A DNA stretch of 64,000 nt from Liolophura sinensis (Eukaryota > Mollusca > Polyplacophora > Chitonida > Chitonidae). Where the stretch lies: the NCBI RefSeq assembly GCF_032854445.1, contig NC_088298.1, forward strand, positions 11,087,504 through 11,151,503, written 5' to 3'. Below are positions 54,672 through 59,590 of this stretch, piece after piece; within the stretch, counting starts at the first letter, position 1, and each line of letters starts with the position of its first letter. The notes under the pieces are model-generated. The model had not been told where the DNA came from, did no database searches, and saw nothing but the letters and a program-made list of their open reading frames with translations. Both the position numbers and the translations under genes were made by a program.

Positions 54672-56017
54672 TTAAGCACTTGATTCACTGTTTGAATCCA
54701 GGGGTGACTACACCAATGATCACAATTGCTGTGTTTACTGAGCTGGTCAAATACGTCCAAATTAACCATATTTACAGACAGTCTTCATAATATACTCACA
54801 GCGACACTTAGGCATGTTACGTAGCGCAGGTCACAAAGTCGATGTAATATCTACCACTAATTTTCCTTTTCTGTTCAGTTAGTTGCGGAATAACTGCTGC
54901 TTATGTGTCGAATTGATGGTAAGCCAAATTTTAGCACATCTTCACACATGCATTAAATCTTCCCTCACGTAAATCTATGTCAAATGTGTGGTTCCCATAA
55001 TCAAGTGGTCTGTTATGAGTCTCGTCGAAACAAAAAGGATCCATGACAACCGCACAAATTCACAAAACAAATACATTTTCAGCCACTACGCCCACTGTGG
55101 CCGGTGTAGTGTGTGAAAATATATTTATTTTGTGAATTTGTGCCACTGTTTCTCATTCGGTGAGACACAGAACACTTTAGCTGATTACGGGGACTACTCG
55201 GTTGACATCGATTTACATCGGGGAAGAATTAATGTGCATGTGAAGATGCGGTAAATGTGGATTACCGTTGATCTGACACATTAGAAGCAGTTATTCCCCG
55301 TAACTCTCCCAACACTTCGTGTTTGTCGATTTCAGGGTTATATTCCGCAACTACTGTTCAATAAATCTGTTTCCATATCTATTTAATTTCAACAAAATTA
55401 TCATATACTTTGGCCGTGTACATAGGGTACATTAACACAACTGCAGACACTAACAGACTTCTGATAAAAATTAACAGACATCATCTTACCAAACTAGTTT
55501 ATACATATAGTGTAGGCCATGTACATTTATGACAGATAAATGTGCCGTGCTTTATTTAAAATATTTCCGCTAGCCTTCATGAAATTGTTTATTTCCACTC
55601 CAAACAGTTTTACTTATCACGCCAAATACATATGGAATACATGGGATATTCAACTATATATCTGCACTGGAGCATTGCAAGTTATCATGACCTTAATGTT
55701 CAACAGATATCAAGCACTTTCAAATAAAATGGCGGAGTTCACACAGACAACCCAGCACCATACTATGTGGGCTATATGTGCATGTGCAGCACAGTAGAGA
55801 ATTTAACATGCAATAAATTTGTTCTTCTGTTATTCTGCTTTTATTGCTTATATACCAAGCCTTTAAAACCCGGAAACTCCTTTCAACTGGGGAGAACATA
55901 TCCCAAAAAAACTACGTAGCAACAAGAATTCGTTCGATTACAGACGAATTACAACTTACCCCATGCCTGAAACACTTCTAAAAACGAACACAACAAAAGC
56001 ACAAATATCTTCTTCAT
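25449..56017 (-). CDS. ADAM17: ADAM17/TACE-like membrane metalloprotease, 23 coding exons spliced
   Basis: Joining 23 exons gives 2382 nt and a 793-residue type I membrane protein; every junction keeps frame. Vertebrate ADAM17 is a zinc sheddase that releases TNF, EGFR ligands and other ectodomains at the cell surface. Order: signal peptide (1-19), prodomain with KFC at 175-177 (cysteine-switch position), furin site RFKR (216-219), catalytic domain with [19 protein letters not shown] and [12 protein letters not shown] blocks, zinc-site region (400-408), Met-turn YLMYP, disintegrin domain opening [14 protein letters not shown], membrane-proximal domain with SCKVCCKD, conserved pre-membrane helix ([10 protein letters not shown]), transmembrane segment (about 659-682) and a basic 111-residue tail. 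Domain order and motifs fit ADAM17 better than ADAM10. Oddities: the zinc-site junction lacks the expected Glu-Leu, intron 7 looks GC-AG, and introns 14 and 20 begin with arrays of copied donor sites. Confidence 0.93.
25868..25935 (+). repeat. 15-bp tandem repeat
   Basis: AAGGAGCTATGCAAT is repeated about four and a half times with small changes. It is in intron 22 of the ADAM17 gene. Confidence 0.85.
26112..26358 (-). mobile_element. tRNA-derived SINE, diverged
   Basis: It runs from TTTGATTGGAGTTTTACACC to GGCCACGGAGGCCCC. It has lost a short stretch around the B box (GGACTCGAACTCACAG). It lies in ADAM17 intron 22. Confidence 0.82.
27285..27425 (+). repeat. 24-bp tandem repeat
   Basis: About six units of the form TGCTATATGATCACATGTAAATAT. 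The length is a multiple of three, so both strands show open frames that are not genes. It is in ADAM17 intron 22. Confidence 0.88.
27590..28215. repeat. Degenerate 25-30 bp tandem repeat
   Basis: Around 20 imperfect units resembling GTGAGTCAACTCCAGCTTCACTATCT. The most regular part is 27600-27950, with decay after that. It is intronic and its minus strand shows no splice-site ladder. Confidence 0.8.
28439..28579 (-). CDS. ADAM17: ADAM17 exon 22 (cytoplasmic tail), two possible ends
   Basis: The acceptor ATAACATTTCAG starts the exon in phase 0 with [20 protein letters not shown] and runs to [18 protein letters not shown] donor after 28439 keeps phase 0 with exon 23. Without that splice the frame reads VNGNMPD and stops at 28417-28415, giving a 754-residue form. 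A second weak donor (GTAACA after 28432) would not join exon 23 in frame. Confidence 0.75.
28850..28903 (-). CDS. ADAM17: ADAM17 exon 21 (juxtamembrane cytoplasmic)
   Basis: A 54-nt exon, phase 0 to 0, between TAAATGTAG and a GTAAGT donor. It encodes [18 protein letters not shown], a highly charged stretch right after the membrane, a normal stop-transfer context. The other two frames contain stops. Confidence 0.85.
29089..29659 (-). repeat. Array of exon-20 ends with copied 5' splice sites, 52-bp units
   Basis: Starting at the true donor of exon 20, the first bases of intron 20 are a tandem array of units about 52 bp long. Each contains a near-copy of the last 25-30 exon bases (AGTTGTGTG type) plus the intron start GTAAGTTACATTGTTAAC. 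Copied donors follow exon-like ends at 29609, 29557, 29505, 29453, 29401 and 29349, and after a repeat insertion at 29088. Spacing from the true exon end (29660) is 51, then 52 each. Unit identity is high, so the array is recent. Confidence 0.88.
29123..29305 (-). mobile_element. Interspersed repeat family B inside the exon-20 array
   Basis: It matches the 7.3-kb copy through GGGGTTTAACGTCGTACTTA, TTGTTGCAGGGTGGATTTCC and CAGTGAGACGACTTAGC. It separates the most distal array unit from the rest, so insertion followed some of the array growth. Confidence 0.7.
29660..29748 (-). CDS. ADAM17: ADAM17 exon 20 (transmembrane)
   Basis: Acceptor TTTGATGTTTTAG, phase 1 in, phase 0 out, donor GTAAGT. 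It encodes [19 protein letters not shown] then [10 protein letters not shown]. The NVVG-V-L--SLI-WIP pattern is the recognisable ADAM17 transmembrane segment. The 3' end of this exon is the seed of the neighbouring array. Confidence 0.92.
30644..30722 (-). CDS. ADAM17: ADAM17 exon 19 (end of membrane-proximal domain, CANDIS-like helix)
   Basis: Acceptor TTTATATAG, phase 0 in, donor GTGAGC, phase 1 out. It encodes [18 protein letters not shown] then DKITVDSF. The pattern R-WD-ID matches the conserved juxtamembrane helix that in vertebrate ADAM17 contacts substrates and membrane. Confidence 0.9.
31145..31489. mobile_element. Foldback/MITE element, copy 1
   Basis: Its ends are inverted copies: GAACTCTTTAATCATTGAAG at the left pairs with CAACAAAAGAGTTC at the right, and the pairing continues inward through the AAAAGTCCAACT and GGCAAC segments. 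Outer flanks (GAGGGAAGTTTGCAGTTTGA and the complement of CAACTCAAAACTCCCC) also pair. A related copy is at 32820-33175. It lies in ADAM17 intron 18. Confidence 0.7.
31689..31804 (-). CDS. ADAM17: ADAM17 exon 18 (membrane-proximal domain)
   Basis: Acceptor TTTGTTTCAG, phase 1 in, donor GTAAGT, phase 0 out. It encodes [17 protein letters not shown] and ends in [11 protein letters not shown]. The SCKVCC cluster and the PC-xGFC ending are characteristic of ADAM17's membrane-proximal domain. Confidence 0.93.
32275..32348 (-). CDS. ADAM17: ADAM17 exon 17 (disintegrin to membrane-proximal)
   Basis: Acceptor CCATTTTCAG, phase 2 in, donor GTAAGG, phase 1 out. It encodes [17 protein letters not shown] then ISCLCDS. 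The spacing C-K-G-K-C-x-x-F-C matches the vertebrate protein. Confidence 0.93.
32383..32540 (+). repeat. 32-bp tandem repeat just upstream of exon 17
   Basis: Five units of CTAGTCCTTCTATGAACCAC plus AAAACACACATG. In transcript sense the array ends about 35 nt before the exon 17 acceptor, so it covers the expected branch-point zone. Confidence 0.88.
32820..33175. mobile_element. Foldback/MITE element, copy 2
   Basis: Left arm GGAACTCTTTTGTCATCAGA through AAAGTCCAACTCTGTTACAT and GTTAGGCAACC. Right arm is the inverse: GTTGCCTAACATTTT, TCACATGATGACGTA, TTTTTCTACC and TTTTGAACTCAAAACTCCCC. It is similar to copy 1 in arms and interior (GAATCTGAACA / TGTTCAGATTC). It lies in ADAM17 intron 16. Confidence 0.72.
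33931..33993 (-). CDS. ADAM17: ADAM17 exon 16 (disintegrin-domain end)
   Basis: Acceptor TTACTCACAG, phase 2 in and out, donor GTATGA. It encodes [20 protein letters not shown], corresponding to the vertebrate C-T-G-x-S-x-x-C-P-P-P block. It is only 63 nt, but both flanking phases demand it. Confidence 0.88.
34438..34505 (-). mobile_element. SINE remnant (weak)
   Basis: ATTTATTATTGATTGGTGTA then ACTTATACGATGGTCAGCA, with the middle of the tail lost. ADAM17 intron 15. Confidence 0.45.
35632..35692 (+). repeat. 20-bp tandem repeat
   Basis: Three units of GGCCCACACTTTTGGGACTT. Confidence 0.85.
36069..36170 (-). CDS. ADAM17: ADAM17 exon 15 (disintegrin domain)
   Basis: Acceptor CCCAATTTTCAG, phase 2 in and out, donor GTATCC. 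It encodes [17 protein letters not shown] then [18 protein letters not shown]. The PCC-x-NCQ motif and the cysteine spacing match ADAM17. This is the real partner of exon 14 across the decoy-donor array. Confidence 0.92.
36203..36346 (-). mobile_element. tRNA-derived SINE fragment bordering the exon-14 array
   Basis: Diverged tail and body (ATTTATTTACTTCCTTATTT, TTTCACTTATAAAAGGGTGA, CTTTCCCACACACTAG). It abuts the most degenerate unit of the array, so one of the two may have limited the other. Confidence 0.65.
36347..38418 (-). repeat. Array of exon-14 ends with copied 5' splice sites, about 22 units of 91-107 bp
   Basis: The unit is a near-copy of the last 90 or so bases of disintegrin exon 14 (GATCCTTGTTGTGCCTCAGA, TGTCACTTCAAGGAACCC, GTGTGCAG) followed by GTGAGGACTACGATGGTGGG. 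So each unit ends in an exon-like CAG/GTGAGG donor. Counting the GAAGTGACAGTCTGAG core on the + strand gives 23 occurrences, one of them in exon 14 itself. Some units carry a 16-bp insertion with CTAGATCCTCAT (near 37.42, 37.89, 38.09 and 38.37 kb), showing higher-order amplification. Minus-strand open frames here are repeat artefacts. Confidence 0.92.
38419..38551 (-). CDS. ADAM17: ADAM17 exon 14 (disintegrin domain start)
   Basis: Acceptor GTTTTGCAG, phase 1 in, donor GTGAGG, phase 2 out. It encodes [20 protein letters not shown], then [16 protein letters not shown] and [17 protein letters not shown] is the classical disintegrin opening. The segment CAGGCGAAGAC inside the exon closely resembles the exon-intron junction CAGGTGAGGAC, a likely site of the misalignment that started the array. 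Confidence 0.93.
38779..39196. mobile_element. Mariner-like MITE with transposase remnants
   Basis: Ends TACAGGGTGGAGCAAAAGTC and CTTTTCCTCCACCCTGTA are inverted repeats of about 23 bp with one mismatch, starting at TA. Inside, on the + strand, [18 protein letters not shown] at 38928 resembles the N-terminal helix-turn-helix start of Tc1/mariner-type transposases. [16 protein letters not shown] near 39100-39147 resembles their C-terminal end. The catalytic middle is deleted. It lies in ADAM17 intron 13. Confidence 0.75.
39718..39787 (-). CDS. ADAM17: ADAM17 exon 13 (end of catalytic domain)
   Basis: Acceptor CATTTTGCAG, phase 0 in, donor GTAAAC, phase 1 out. It encodes [20 protein letters not shown] then CFQ, matching the F-S-x-CS-x-x-x-I...CFQ block that closes the catalytic domain. 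Confidence 0.93.
40318..40465 (-). mobile_element. tRNA-derived SINE, 5'-truncated
   Basis: From TTGATCGGTTTTTTTATGCC through CACTTATACGTCGACAGCCA to CACGACCATCTGCTGG. ADAM17 intron 12. Confidence 0.75.
40777..40895 (-). CDS. ADAM17: ADAM17 exon 12 (zinc-site second half and Met-turn)
   Basis: Acceptor TTTGTCTTTAG, phase 1 in, donor GTGAGT, phase 0 out. It encodes [17 protein letters not shown], then [15 protein letters not shown]. GHNFGxEHD holds the second and third zinc-binding His, and YLMYP is the Met-turn. The expected Glu-Leu before GHNF is not encoded here nor at the end of exon 11. Confidence 0.92.
41222..41560 (+). repeat. 39-bp tandem repeat in intron 11
   Basis: About eight and a half nearly identical units of TTTGACTCTGATTAGCTCTC plus TGGTCATTTTGTGGGTGGG. 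Thirty-nine is 13 codons, so frames are open on both strands; neither has coding context. It is in the intron that splits the zinc-binding motif. Confidence 0.93.
42478..42748 (-). mobile_element. tRNA-derived SINE, diverged near-full length
   Basis: TTATTTATTTATTTGATGGA through GGATTTGAACTCACAGTG to CTTGGCCAGGGAGGGCCC. ADAM17 intron 11. Confidence 0.85.
43333..43443 (-). CDS. ADAM17: ADAM17 exon 11 (catalytic domain up to first zinc His)
   Basis: Acceptor TTTTTTCACAG, phase 1 in, donor GTCAGC, phase 1 out. It encodes [17 protein letters not shown], then [18 protein letters not shown]. The last full codon is the His of the expected HExxH. The next base is G, as needed for Glu (GAG), but the following exon continues GT to make Gly instead. 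Confidence 0.92.
43701..43839 (-). CDS. ADAM17: ADAM17 exon 10 (catalytic domain)
   Basis: Acceptor TTCATGTTGTAG, phase 0 in, donor GTAAGC, phase 1 out. It encodes [20 protein letters not shown], then [26 protein letters not shown] and GLAY-SPR-NS-GG are near-identical to vertebrate ADAM17. Confidence 0.95.
44332..44480 (-). mobile_element. tRNA-derived SINE, 5'-truncated
   Basis: TATTTATTTATTTATTTCAT tail complement, TTTCACTTATACGATAGCGG, ending near GTTGCTAAAAGACCTTCCC. ADAM17 intron 9. Confidence 0.8.
44804..44896 (-). CDS. ADAM17: ADAM17 exon 9 (catalytic domain)
   Basis: Acceptor GTATTCTCAG, phase 0 in and out (93 nt), donor GTATGT. It encodes [18 protein letters not shown], then [13 protein letters not shown]. 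The HYNM...WD-K-LLE pattern matches ADAM17. Confidence 0.94.
45010..45142 (-). mobile_element. tRNA-derived SINE, 5'-truncated
   Basis: TTTATTTATTTATTTACTTG through CCCACGACCATCCGCAGG. ADAM17 intron 8. Confidence 0.8.
45775..45828 (+). mobile_element. Family B repeat, end fragment
   Basis: AAACTGTTAAATACGACGTT AAACTCC followed by a CTCA microsatellite, the inverse of the start of the 7.3-kb copy. Confidence 0.55.
45833..46052 (+). repeat. Interspersed repeat family D
   Basis: It shares CTTAAAATGATACTTTTGAT, AATCAAACTTCAC-AGGAACT, GGTGGATAGATCAATCAAAA and AAAAATGCTAAA with the copy at 58.3 kb. A shorter relative is at 42137-42230. No coding capacity. Confidence 0.6.
46078..46145 (+). repeat. 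Interspersed repeat family C, fragment
   Basis: GCCGAAGACACAAGACATGA and GGGCCAACCAGTCCTGC match the 6.1-kb and 16.3-kb copies. Confidence 0.5.
46363..46455 (-). CDS. ADAM17: ADAM17 exon 8 (catalytic domain)
   Basis: Acceptor AATTGTTTCAG, phase 0 in and out (93 nt), donor GTATGA. It encodes [17 protein letters not shown], then [16 protein letters not shown]-(I/L)YR-T-WD is a hallmark block of ADAM17. Its phase-0 start is what fixes the donor of the preceding exon. Confidence 0.95.
46928..47085 (-). mobile_element. tRNA-derived SINE, both ends incomplete
   Basis: GTATTTTACTTATACGACAG through GAGTTGGACTTGAACTCACA. Tail missing. ADAM17 intron 7. Confidence 0.75.
47181..47448 (+). mobile_element. 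tRNA-derived SINE, full length
   Basis: GGGGCCTCCGTGGCTCAGTT, B box GAGTTCAAGTCC, intact body and AACTAAATAAATCAAT tail. It ends 35 bases from exon 7, close to its unusual donor. Confidence 0.93.
47484..47611 (-). CDS. ADAM17: ADAM17 exon 7 (furin site, start of catalytic domain)
   Basis: Acceptor ACTATGTTTCAG, phase 1 in. It encodes [17 protein letters not shown], then [18 protein letters not shown] and TASYM. RFKR is the pro-protein convertase site, and [11 protein letters not shown] matches the first catalytic strand. The exon must end in phase 0 to meet exon 8, which places the boundary at TACATG/GCAAGT, a GC donor. The nearest GT donor would put a stop early in exon 8. Confidence 0.9.
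48616..48731 (-). CDS. ADAM17: ADAM17 exon 6 (prodomain, cysteine-switch region)
   Basis: Acceptor GTTTGTTCACAG, phase 2 in, donor GTACGT, phase 1 out. It encodes [20 protein letters not shown] and onward to [11 protein letters not shown] aligns with the vertebrate KVCGY cysteine. Sequence after it is poorly conserved, as usual for this linker. Confidence 0.88.
49295..49385 (+). mobile_element. tRNA-like sequence (SINE head or tRNA pseudogene)
   Basis: GTGGAGTGGTCTAGACGGTT resembles an A box and GGTTCGAAACC is a clean B box, 50 bases later, a spacing typical of a long-variable-arm (Ser/Leu-type) tRNA. The acceptor stem does not close and no CCA-adjacent discriminator is evident. It lies in ADAM17 intron 5. 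Confidence 0.4.
49541..49742 (+). mobile_element. tRNA-derived SINE, diverged
   Basis: GCGGCCTCCGTGGTCAAGTG head, then a shortened body lacking the B-box segment, and GTGAAATATTATTGAGTACG end. Confidence 0.75.
49778..49878 (-). CDS. ADAM17: ADAM17 exon 5 (prodomain)
   Basis: Acceptor TTTTATTTTGCAG, phase 0 in, donor GTAAGA, phase 2 out. It encodes [17 protein letters not shown], then [17 protein letters not shown]-(V/A)Y-S-D matches the vertebrate prodomain. Confidence 0.88.
50198..50434 (+). mobile_element. tRNA-derived SINE, head-truncated
   Basis: Starts at CTAGCGTAGCGTAATGACCC, keeps B box GAGTTCAAGTCC and the whole body, ends AAATAAATAAATAC. ADAM17 intron 4. Confidence 0.9.
50485..50588 (-). 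CDS. ADAM17: ADAM17 exon 4 (prodomain)
   Basis: Acceptor TGTGTCTCCAG, phase 1 in, donor GTACAG (weak), phase 0 out. It encodes [18 protein letters not shown], then [16 protein letters not shown]. The -I--ET-YIIE ending aligns with vertebrate YNIEP across the junction. Confidence 0.88.
50816..50940 (+). mobile_element. SINE remnant
   Basis: CTGTCTGATTGTACGTTGGA, CGGCAGCAACCTGTAAATGG, tail AAATAAATAAATAAATAAAT. Heavily decayed. Confidence 0.55.
51263..51396 (-). CDS. ADAM17: ADAM17 exon 3 (prodomain)
   Basis: Acceptor ACTATTTTACAG, phase 2 in, donor GTAAGC, phase 1 out. It encodes [20 protein letters not shown], then [14 protein letters not shown]. The F-L-L...L-S-NF-AVV and -TGHV-GE patterns are shared with ADAM-family prodomains. 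Confidence 0.9.
51513..51718 (-). mobile_element. tRNA-derived SINE, head-truncated
   Basis: TATTTATTTATTTGATTGTT through CTTGAACTCACAGTGACC. ADAM17 intron 2. Confidence 0.88.
52300..52425 (+). repeat. Interspersed repeat family C, fragment
   Basis: GCTGAAGACACCAGACACAA, CACCCCATCCAGTTACCATG and TTATACTGACACCAGGCCAA. Confidence 0.5.
54060..54183 (-). CDS. ADAM17: ADAM17 exon 2 (prodomain start)
   Basis: Acceptor TTTCATTTTCAG, phase 1 in, donor GTAAGT, phase 2 out. It encodes [20 protein letters not shown], then [28 protein letters not shown] matches the conserved YD...HSVRKR region of the vertebrate prodomain. Confidence 0.92.
54419..54440 (-). mobile_element. SINE tail stub
   Basis: TTATTTATTTGATTGGTGTT only; the rest is absent. 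Confidence 0.5.
54619..54669. repeat. (AT)n microsatellite
   Basis: About 25 AT dinucleotides in ADAM17 intron 1. Confidence 0.95.
54871..55365. mobile_element. Foldback element, about 495 bp near-palindrome
   Basis: Outer ends CTGTTCAGTTAGTTGCGGAA and TTCCGCAACTACTGTTCA are inverse. Further in, CACATCTTCACACATGCATT pairs with AATGTGCATGTGAAGATG. At the centre, GCACAAATTCACAAAACAAA pairs with the complement of TTTATTTTGTGAATTTGTGC around CCACTGTGGCC. Pairing covers most of the element, as in foldback transposons or long-TIR MITEs. It lies in ADAM17 intron 1. Confidence 0.8.
55960..56017 (-). CDS. ADAM17: ADAM17 exon 1 (start codon, signal peptide)
   Basis: ATG at 56017-56015 opens [19 protein letters not shown], a signal peptide with a basic start, a hydrophobic core and a likely cleavage site near residue 17-19. 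The donor GTAAGT follows in phase 1, joining exon 2 exactly. The 5' UTR upstream has no competing long frame in phase. Confidence 0.87.
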
Positions 56018-56144
56018 GATAAGAATGATCTTGGTCCGTCAGGTAAACATAAAATGAGACAAAATTTAAGACTTGGTCACTGCTAAAGTAACTCAAAACA
56101 GACCGGTTGAATATTTGCCGTAAAGCGGATCGTATCGATCCTTG

Positions 56145-56192
56145 TCCAATCAACAAATCTGCAAGAATTTTCATGCCGTGTGATTGGCTGAT
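56145..56192 (-). promoter_or_regulatory. Candidate ADAM17 promoter with two CCAAT motifs
   Basis: CCAATCA (+ strand, 56147) and its inverse TGATTGGCT (56181) lie 130-170 nt upstream of the start codon. There is no convincing TATA box at a useful distance. Motifs are short, so this is a suggestion only. Confidence 0.3.
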
Positions 56193-58321
56193 TCTATTAG
56201 TGAAAGAGAAAGTACCCCGGTGATGATGTTTACATAGCATAGCCTTATTTAATGTGCATATATAGAAAGTGACATAAGCTGATAATACATTCTTCTAACA
56301 ATGGAGTCCGTTGGCCTTGATTGCCAGAAACAGGGCTGCACAAGTATTTACCTAATGCGATGAAGCATGTTTATATGTTAATGGTTGAGCTGGTTAGACA
56401 TAAAAAGCCATTTGTACATGTACATTCCTATGAGCTTTATTACATTATTTTACGTAATTATAAAATTATTATTTTCTCTGTCAGCGCATTGTATTAAGGT
56501 GATGATGTGTTTGTATTTTATATGTTAATGAACACATAACCAGTAGTTAATTATATGATTGAGGTAGTCTTGACATTGAAAAACAAAAGGTGTTGGCTCC
56601 GTGTGAATGTATCAACCTGGGACCAGTTTCATAAAGATGTATGATAATCGCACATATATAGGACAACGGTGCGGTAATAATGATGTAGAAAATATCGCTG
56701 GTCAAATGTACAATAAAACAATTCTACGCCGCTTTGTGAAACTAGCCCTTGAAGTTTACATCATACCACTTCTGTTTAAATACATATAATGGGATTGTAA
56801 ACTTATAATACACCGGTAGTTGATGGCAGTTATTCAAAAAAAATTATAATATTATTTATGCATAATGTATGCATATAAAGTTATCATTGTGACGCACATG
56901 TATGTGTATATATCTGTACTCGCACTTTTAAGAAAAAATATTTGTATGTTTTGGGTGGCACGTAGCTTTTCCAAATTTGTTTGAGTTTTATTGGCTTATC
57001 TATTTTATTATTTCTATTTATTATTTACTTTGTTTCATTTGTCGCAGATAAACTTTATGAGAGTTTGTATATGAAAAGGATCATTGCATCCCAATAGAAT
57101 GGTTGCACGTGACATCATCGCCCTCACATTTAACAATAGCCAGTCAGCTAGCGACAACAGGATCAGTGCATTACGACAGCCATAAAGTAGGCTTGACAGC
57201 AGCAACAACGTGTTGTTGCGAATAGACGCTGTGTATGAGATATATAAAAATAGGTAAGATTACAATTATTTTGTTTTTTATGTGGGTGGAGGTAACGTCA
57301 TGCACTTATATACTGCATAAATTCTGAATGCTCAAATGCACACGGGCATAGCTTTTGTCAGTCGTAAAGCGGTGTCTCATGAAGAACGCAATGGTGCAAC
57401 AACAACACAATTCACTTCACACTTGTCATTTTCCTAGCCCCGAAAAACTCAAACTCCCTTTCTTGTTTTGCACATCTCTGAAACAGATTGTTATGGAAAA
57501 TATTTCCAGTTATACCTTACGTCTCGTTAATAGTTCAATTAAATTAAATTAAACGTGGAGGTTTATATTTTTGGCAATTTATGATATTTAGGCCCTACCT
57601 GCCTCAGGCTCAGTGTTCAATCATTCGATTCCAGTCCATTCTGCAACGTACATTGCGAAATGAAGTGGGCCTTTAAGTCGACTCTAAGACCCTAGGACAT
57701 GCCATTTTCTGTTGTGGAATGAAGATAATATGTCTTTTATGAAAAGACTTGCGAGGGATAGGACTTGCAATGCATTGTGAACGCAAATCCAACTGGATTT
57801 GGAAGTTGTAGTTAAAGGTCAATGTGGCCGTTGACTATATCAGATCCCCAAACATTCAAAGGACTGACATTAAGTATAATTTAAATAGCCTTCTCAGGCA
57901 AAGAAAAAAAAACAAATCCGCCCACTCTCCCACATCACCAGAAGAAAAATAGTATTTTACAGAATTGATGTTTACGTTTTGAAGGTCATGGATGGGTAGT
58001 TTTGTGCTATGTAGCTTTGAAGTTATCTCAACTTGTAAGATACAAGGACTGCTGTTTGTGATGATACAGAGAGGAACGTTCACAGTTCAGTGTTCTAATT
58101 AGTGATTTGCTGACAGAGAAAGCCTGAGTGGGGTATGTGTCCCATTTTGGTCTAGTTTAACATAGGTGCAGTATTTTATTTTATAACCTCTAAACTGAAT
58201 GATTGAGATGGCTTAAAAAATACTCCACCATTCTTAACCTCTGACAAAATCTGTACACATCAACTTGCAGTTGTATTGCATAGGGCATCTCAGACTCACT
58301 TACATCTGCTCAATCACATCA

Positions 58322-58508
58322 ATGCTGTATTTCACCAAAAGCTTGGTATGCAGGGAAAGACCTTAAAATCATACTTCTGATGCCAACACTTGAGTTTTTC
58401 TGTTGAGAAATTAGTCAAACTTCACCAAAAAACTTCTAAGGGGTCATATAAAGTGGACAAATCAATCAAAATCAATGAAAATGTGACAGTAGAAAAATGC
58501 TAAACTAA
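58322..58508 (+). repeat. Interspersed repeat family D
   Basis: CTGTATTTCACCAAAAGCTT, CCTTAAAATCATACTTCTGA, AGTCAAACTTCACCAAAAAA, AAGTGGACAAATCAATCAAA. Matches 45833-46052. Confidence 0.6.
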
Positions 58509-59364
58509 GAAAGCAATTGCACGTGGTGAGGCTACTTTTATTATTGACCAGTCAGTTTGACTGTAATGGATTTCTGCACGGCTCATCATTTAAGCTATGA
58601 TGTAGTTCATTTTTGCCTCAGCCAGTTGAATTTAACAGTTACAGCATGTTGTTTTCGAATGGATTTTTACTAAATAAACTTCAATGAGCTTAATGTTGAG
58701 GGGTCAGGTGATAATATAAGCGTTCATGGATGGTATGGATAAGTGCTGCACCGTGCGTCAAGTGTTTTTAAACATTGAATAGGGAATTTGATAGTATCTC
58801 AGTGAGCCAAAAATAAGAAAAAAAATTCATTGAACACGACATGTACATATATAAGAAGTCTTTATCACACAATCTCAGAATGATTATATGAAAGATTATA
58901 AGAATCATCTGTTGTCACTTGCAGTAACTTTTATTTATCATTTTATGATGATAACCAGTTATTACAAAGTATACTTTGTGTTGTTAGATATTCTATATAA
59001 TTAGTCCTCTAGAGACATGTTAAACGGACAGTCAGGCCTACATGTACATATAAATAGGATTGAAGGGTTGACCACATGTAGTAAGGACGTCTGAGGCCAG
59101 GGGAATCTCCCCTATGCTACACATGCAATAAATGGACTGTTATTGACTATGCTTGGCCTGAATTGTCCAGTCATTTTCTGTTGTTATATGAGTGTAGCAT
59201 GGATTGATATTTAAAGTATACACATACATGTACATACTTGGAAACCTGTACTGATGGGTTGATATACTATAAACAGGTTAATATTGAGAAATCGGGATTG
59301 GTTGACTCAGTAATTAATATCGTGGCTGATGTACATGTACATGCTCATGTTCTTAGCATCAGGA

Positions 59365-59590
59365 ATGACCCAGGAGCCTCCCACCATTGCTGTCACTGTC
59401 AAGTTCAAGTCCAGTTGATGCTGGCTTCCTCTCCGGCTGTACATGGGAAGGTCTGTCAGCAACCTGTGGATGGTTGTGGGTCCCCCCCCTGGGGTCTGCC
59501 GGTTTCTGATCGTTATAGAAGTGAGATTTTCTTGAGTATGCATTAAAGAAATAAATCAATTAAAGAAACAGTCAAATAAATAAATATGAG
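59365..59590 (+). mobile_element. tRNA-derived SINE, head-truncated and diverged
   Basis: AATGACCCAGGAGCCTCCCA, B box AAGTTCAAGTCC, body shortened after CTGCCGGTTTCTGATCG, tail AAATAAATCAATT. Confidence 0.82.

Noticed and set aside
55956-56240. 94-codon minus-strand frame overlapping ADAM17 exon 1
   Set aside because: It is in a different frame from the signal peptide and ends right after the donor. The shorter ATG at 56017 gives a signal peptide and joins exon 2 in phase.
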